NCBI GenBank assembly: GCA_019683665.1
Contig: JADGIB010000173.1
Coordinates: forward strand, 1-7,553
From: Solirubrobacteraceae bacterium
Lineage (GTDB): Bacteria; Actinomycetota; Thermoleophilia; Solirubrobacterales; Solirubrobacteraceae
Direction: 5' to 3'
DNA length: 7,553 nt
Position numbers and translations under genes: made by a program. Below are positions 6,088 through 7,553 of the stretch, piece by piece (within the stretch, counting starts at the first letter, position 1; each line of letters opens with the position of its first letter). The notes under the pieces were generated by a model. The model was given only the letters and a program-made list of their open reading frames with translations, did not search any database and was not told the origin of the DNA.

Positions 6088-7521
6088 ATGCCACGTCCCT
6101 GGTCCGATCATCCCCCGACCGCCGCCGACCGCGCCCGCTACGCGGACGCCGAGCCGCGCCCGTTCTGGACCGCGACGCTGCCGCCGCGCGACCCGCTGCC
6201 GCCGCTGGAGGGCGTCGTCGAGGCCGACCTGTGCATCGTCGGCGGCGGGTTCACCGGCCTGTGGGCGGCGCTCGCCGCGCGCGAGCGCGACCCCGGGCGC
6301 GAGGTCGTCCTGCTCGAGGCCGAGACGGTCGCCTTCGGCGCGAGCGGGCGCAACGGCGGCTTCGTGTCGAGCTCGCTCACCCACGGCGTGGAGAACGGGC
6401 TGGCCCGGTTCGGCGACGAGATGGAGACGCTCGAGCGGCTCGGCCTGGCGTCGTTCGACGGGCTCGTCGCCGACGTCGAGCGCCACGGGATCGCCTGCGA
6501 CCTCGAGCGCACCGGCGAGATCTCGGTCGCGCTCGAGCCGCACGAGGAGGCGTGGCTGGCCGAGTCGGCGCAGCTGCTGCGCCGCTTCGGCCACGACGTC
6601 GAGCTGCTCGACGGCGAGGCGATACGGGCCGAGGTCGCCTCCCCCACCTACCGCGGCGGGCTGTGGGACCGGACCGGGTCGGCGATCGTCGACCCGGCGA
6701 AGCTGGCCGATGGCCTGCGCGAGGCGGCCCAGCGGCTCGGCGTGCGGGTCTGCGAGCGCACCGCGGCGCTCGGGCTCGAGGCGGCGCGCGGCTCCGGCCC
6801 GGTCGTGGTGCGGGTGCCGGGCGGCGCGGTGCGGGCCCGGCGGGTGCTGCTGGCGACCGGGGCGTCGCCGCCGCTGCTGCGGCGCGTGCGCGCCTGGGTG
6901 CTGCCGGTCTACGACTACGTGCTCGTGACCGAGCCGCTGACCGAGGCGCAGTGGGCGGCGGTCGGCTGGCGCCGCCGCCAGGGGCTGGCCGACATGGGCA
7001 ACCAGTTCCACTACTACCGGCCGACCGCCGACGGGCGGATCCTGTTCGGCGGCTACGACGCCGTCTACCGCTTCGGCGGGCCGATGGGCCCGCACCTCGA
7101 CGAGCACGAGCCGACGTTCGCGCGGCTGTCGCAGCACTTCGCGGCGACGTTCCCGCAGCTGGCCGACGTGCGCTTCACCCACCGCTGGGGCGGCGCGATC
7201 GACACGTGCTCGCGCTTCAGCGTCTTCTTCGGGACCGCGCACGGCGGGCGGGTCGCCTACGCGCTGGGCTACACCGGGCTGGGCGTCGGCGCCACCCGCT
7301 GGGGCGCCCGCGTCGCCCTCGACCTCCTCGACGGCCGCGACACCGAGGCGACCCGCCTGCGCTACGTGCGCCGCAAGCCGGTCCCGTTCCCGCCCGAGCC
7401 GCTGCGCACCGCCGTCGTCCAGCTCACCCGCAACCGCCTGGCCGCCGCCGACGAGCGCGAGGGCCGCCGCGGGCTGTGGCTGCGGACGCTCGACCGCCTC
7501 GGGCTCGGGTTCGACTCCTAG
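6088..7521 (+). CDS. FAD-dependent DAO-family oxidoreductase, gamma-glutamylputrescine oxidase-like
   Basis: This 477-residue flavoprotein belongs to the D-amino-acid oxidase (DAO) superfamily. The N-terminal Rossmann motif CIVGGGFTGLWAAL (Gly52-Gly57) is followed by the acidic end of strand 2 at Glu77 (VVLLEAE). Next comes GASGRNGGF (84-92), a motif characteristic of the OrdL/PuuB type of amine oxidase. RRVLLATGAS (251-260) and the C-terminal YALGYTGLGVGATR (391-404) are further flavin-contact regions. The N-terminal PFWTATLPPRDPLPPLEG leader is also typical of this group. Family members oxidise secondary amines or amino compounds, such as gamma-glutamylputrescine, to an aldehyde, with reduction of FAD. 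The ATG at 6088 was chosen because it fits the family's short leader; a GTG at 5989 would overlap the PucR gene. The divergent PucR-family regulator and its aldehyde dehydrogenase suggest an amine-degradation pathway. The exact substrate is unknown. Confidence 0.9.
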   Translation: MPRPWSDHPPTAADRARYADAEPRPFWTATLPPRDPLPPLEGVVEADLCIVGGGFTGLWAALAARERDPGREVVLLEAETVAFGASGRNGGFVSSSLTHGVENGLARFGDEMETLERLGLASFDGLVADVERHGIACDLERTGEISVALEPHEEAWLAESAQLLRRFGHDVELLDGEAIRAEVASPTYRGGLWDRTGSAIVDPAKLADGLREAAQRLGVRVCERTAALGLEAARGSGPVVVRVPGGAVRARRVLLATGASPPLLRRVRAWVLPVYDYVLVTEPLTEAQWAAVGWRRRQGLADMGNQFHYYRPTADGRILFGGYDAVYRFGGPMGPHLDEHEPTFARLSQHFAATFPQLADVRFTHRWGGAIDTCSRFSVFFGTAHGGRVAYALGYTGLGVGATRWGARVALDLLDGRDTEATRLRYVRRKPVPFPPEPLRTAVVQLTRNRLAAADEREGRRGLWLRTLDRLGLGFDS

Positions 7522-7553
7522 CCGCCCCGCCCGGGCCCGCCGCTCCCCTCCCC

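Overview
The window is extremely GC-rich. Its coding frames are dominated by Ala, Arg, Gly and GCG/GCC/CTC-type codons, and open reading frames run antisense through nearly every gene. That composition, the gene families, one plausible leaderless promoter and one perfect AGGAGG site fit a high-GC actinobacterium. A Solirubrobacterales/Thermoleophilia-type genome would fit, but this is inference from style; no taxonomic marker gene is present.

Layout. (1) Positions 1-641, plus strand: the 3' two thirds of an enolase-superfamily gene, best read as o-succinylbenzoate synthase (menC), cut by the window edge. (2) Positions 461-1828, minus strand: an MFS transporter converging on menC, whose reading frame runs 181 bp into the menC 3' end. 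(3) Positions 1829-1911: a short spacer with a 27-bp near-perfect palindrome (probable operator) touching the MFS start, and a GC hairpin just after the stop of the next gene. (4) Positions 1912-2505, minus strand: a TetR-family regulator, probably controlling the MFS gene and apparently transcribed without a leader. (5) Positions 2506-2816: a non-coding block filled by nested hairpin-forming repeats (three exact 62-bp copies plus partial ones) and a second 20-bp tandem repeat that starts at the preceding gene's stop codon. (6) Positions 2817-4286, minus strand: an aldehyde dehydrogenase with all catalytic residues and a strong Shine-Dalgarno site. (7) Positions 4331-5995, minus strand: a PucR-family regulator, 44 bp upstream of and co-directional with the dehydrogenase. 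(8) Positions 6088-7521, plus strand: a FAD-dependent DAO-family amine oxidase resembling gamma-glutamylputrescine oxidase, divergent from the PucR gene across 92 bp.

How the genes may work together. Genes 6-8 look like a catabolic module: an FAD oxidase turns an amine into an aldehyde, the dehydrogenase oxidises the aldehyde to an acid, and the PucR protein senses the substrate and controls both arms from the shared divergent region. Genes 2 and 4 look like a separate TetR-controlled efflux unit. The repeat block separates the two units. The most unusual feature is this block: its hairpin arms vary together in one copy, as expected if the fold is conserved.
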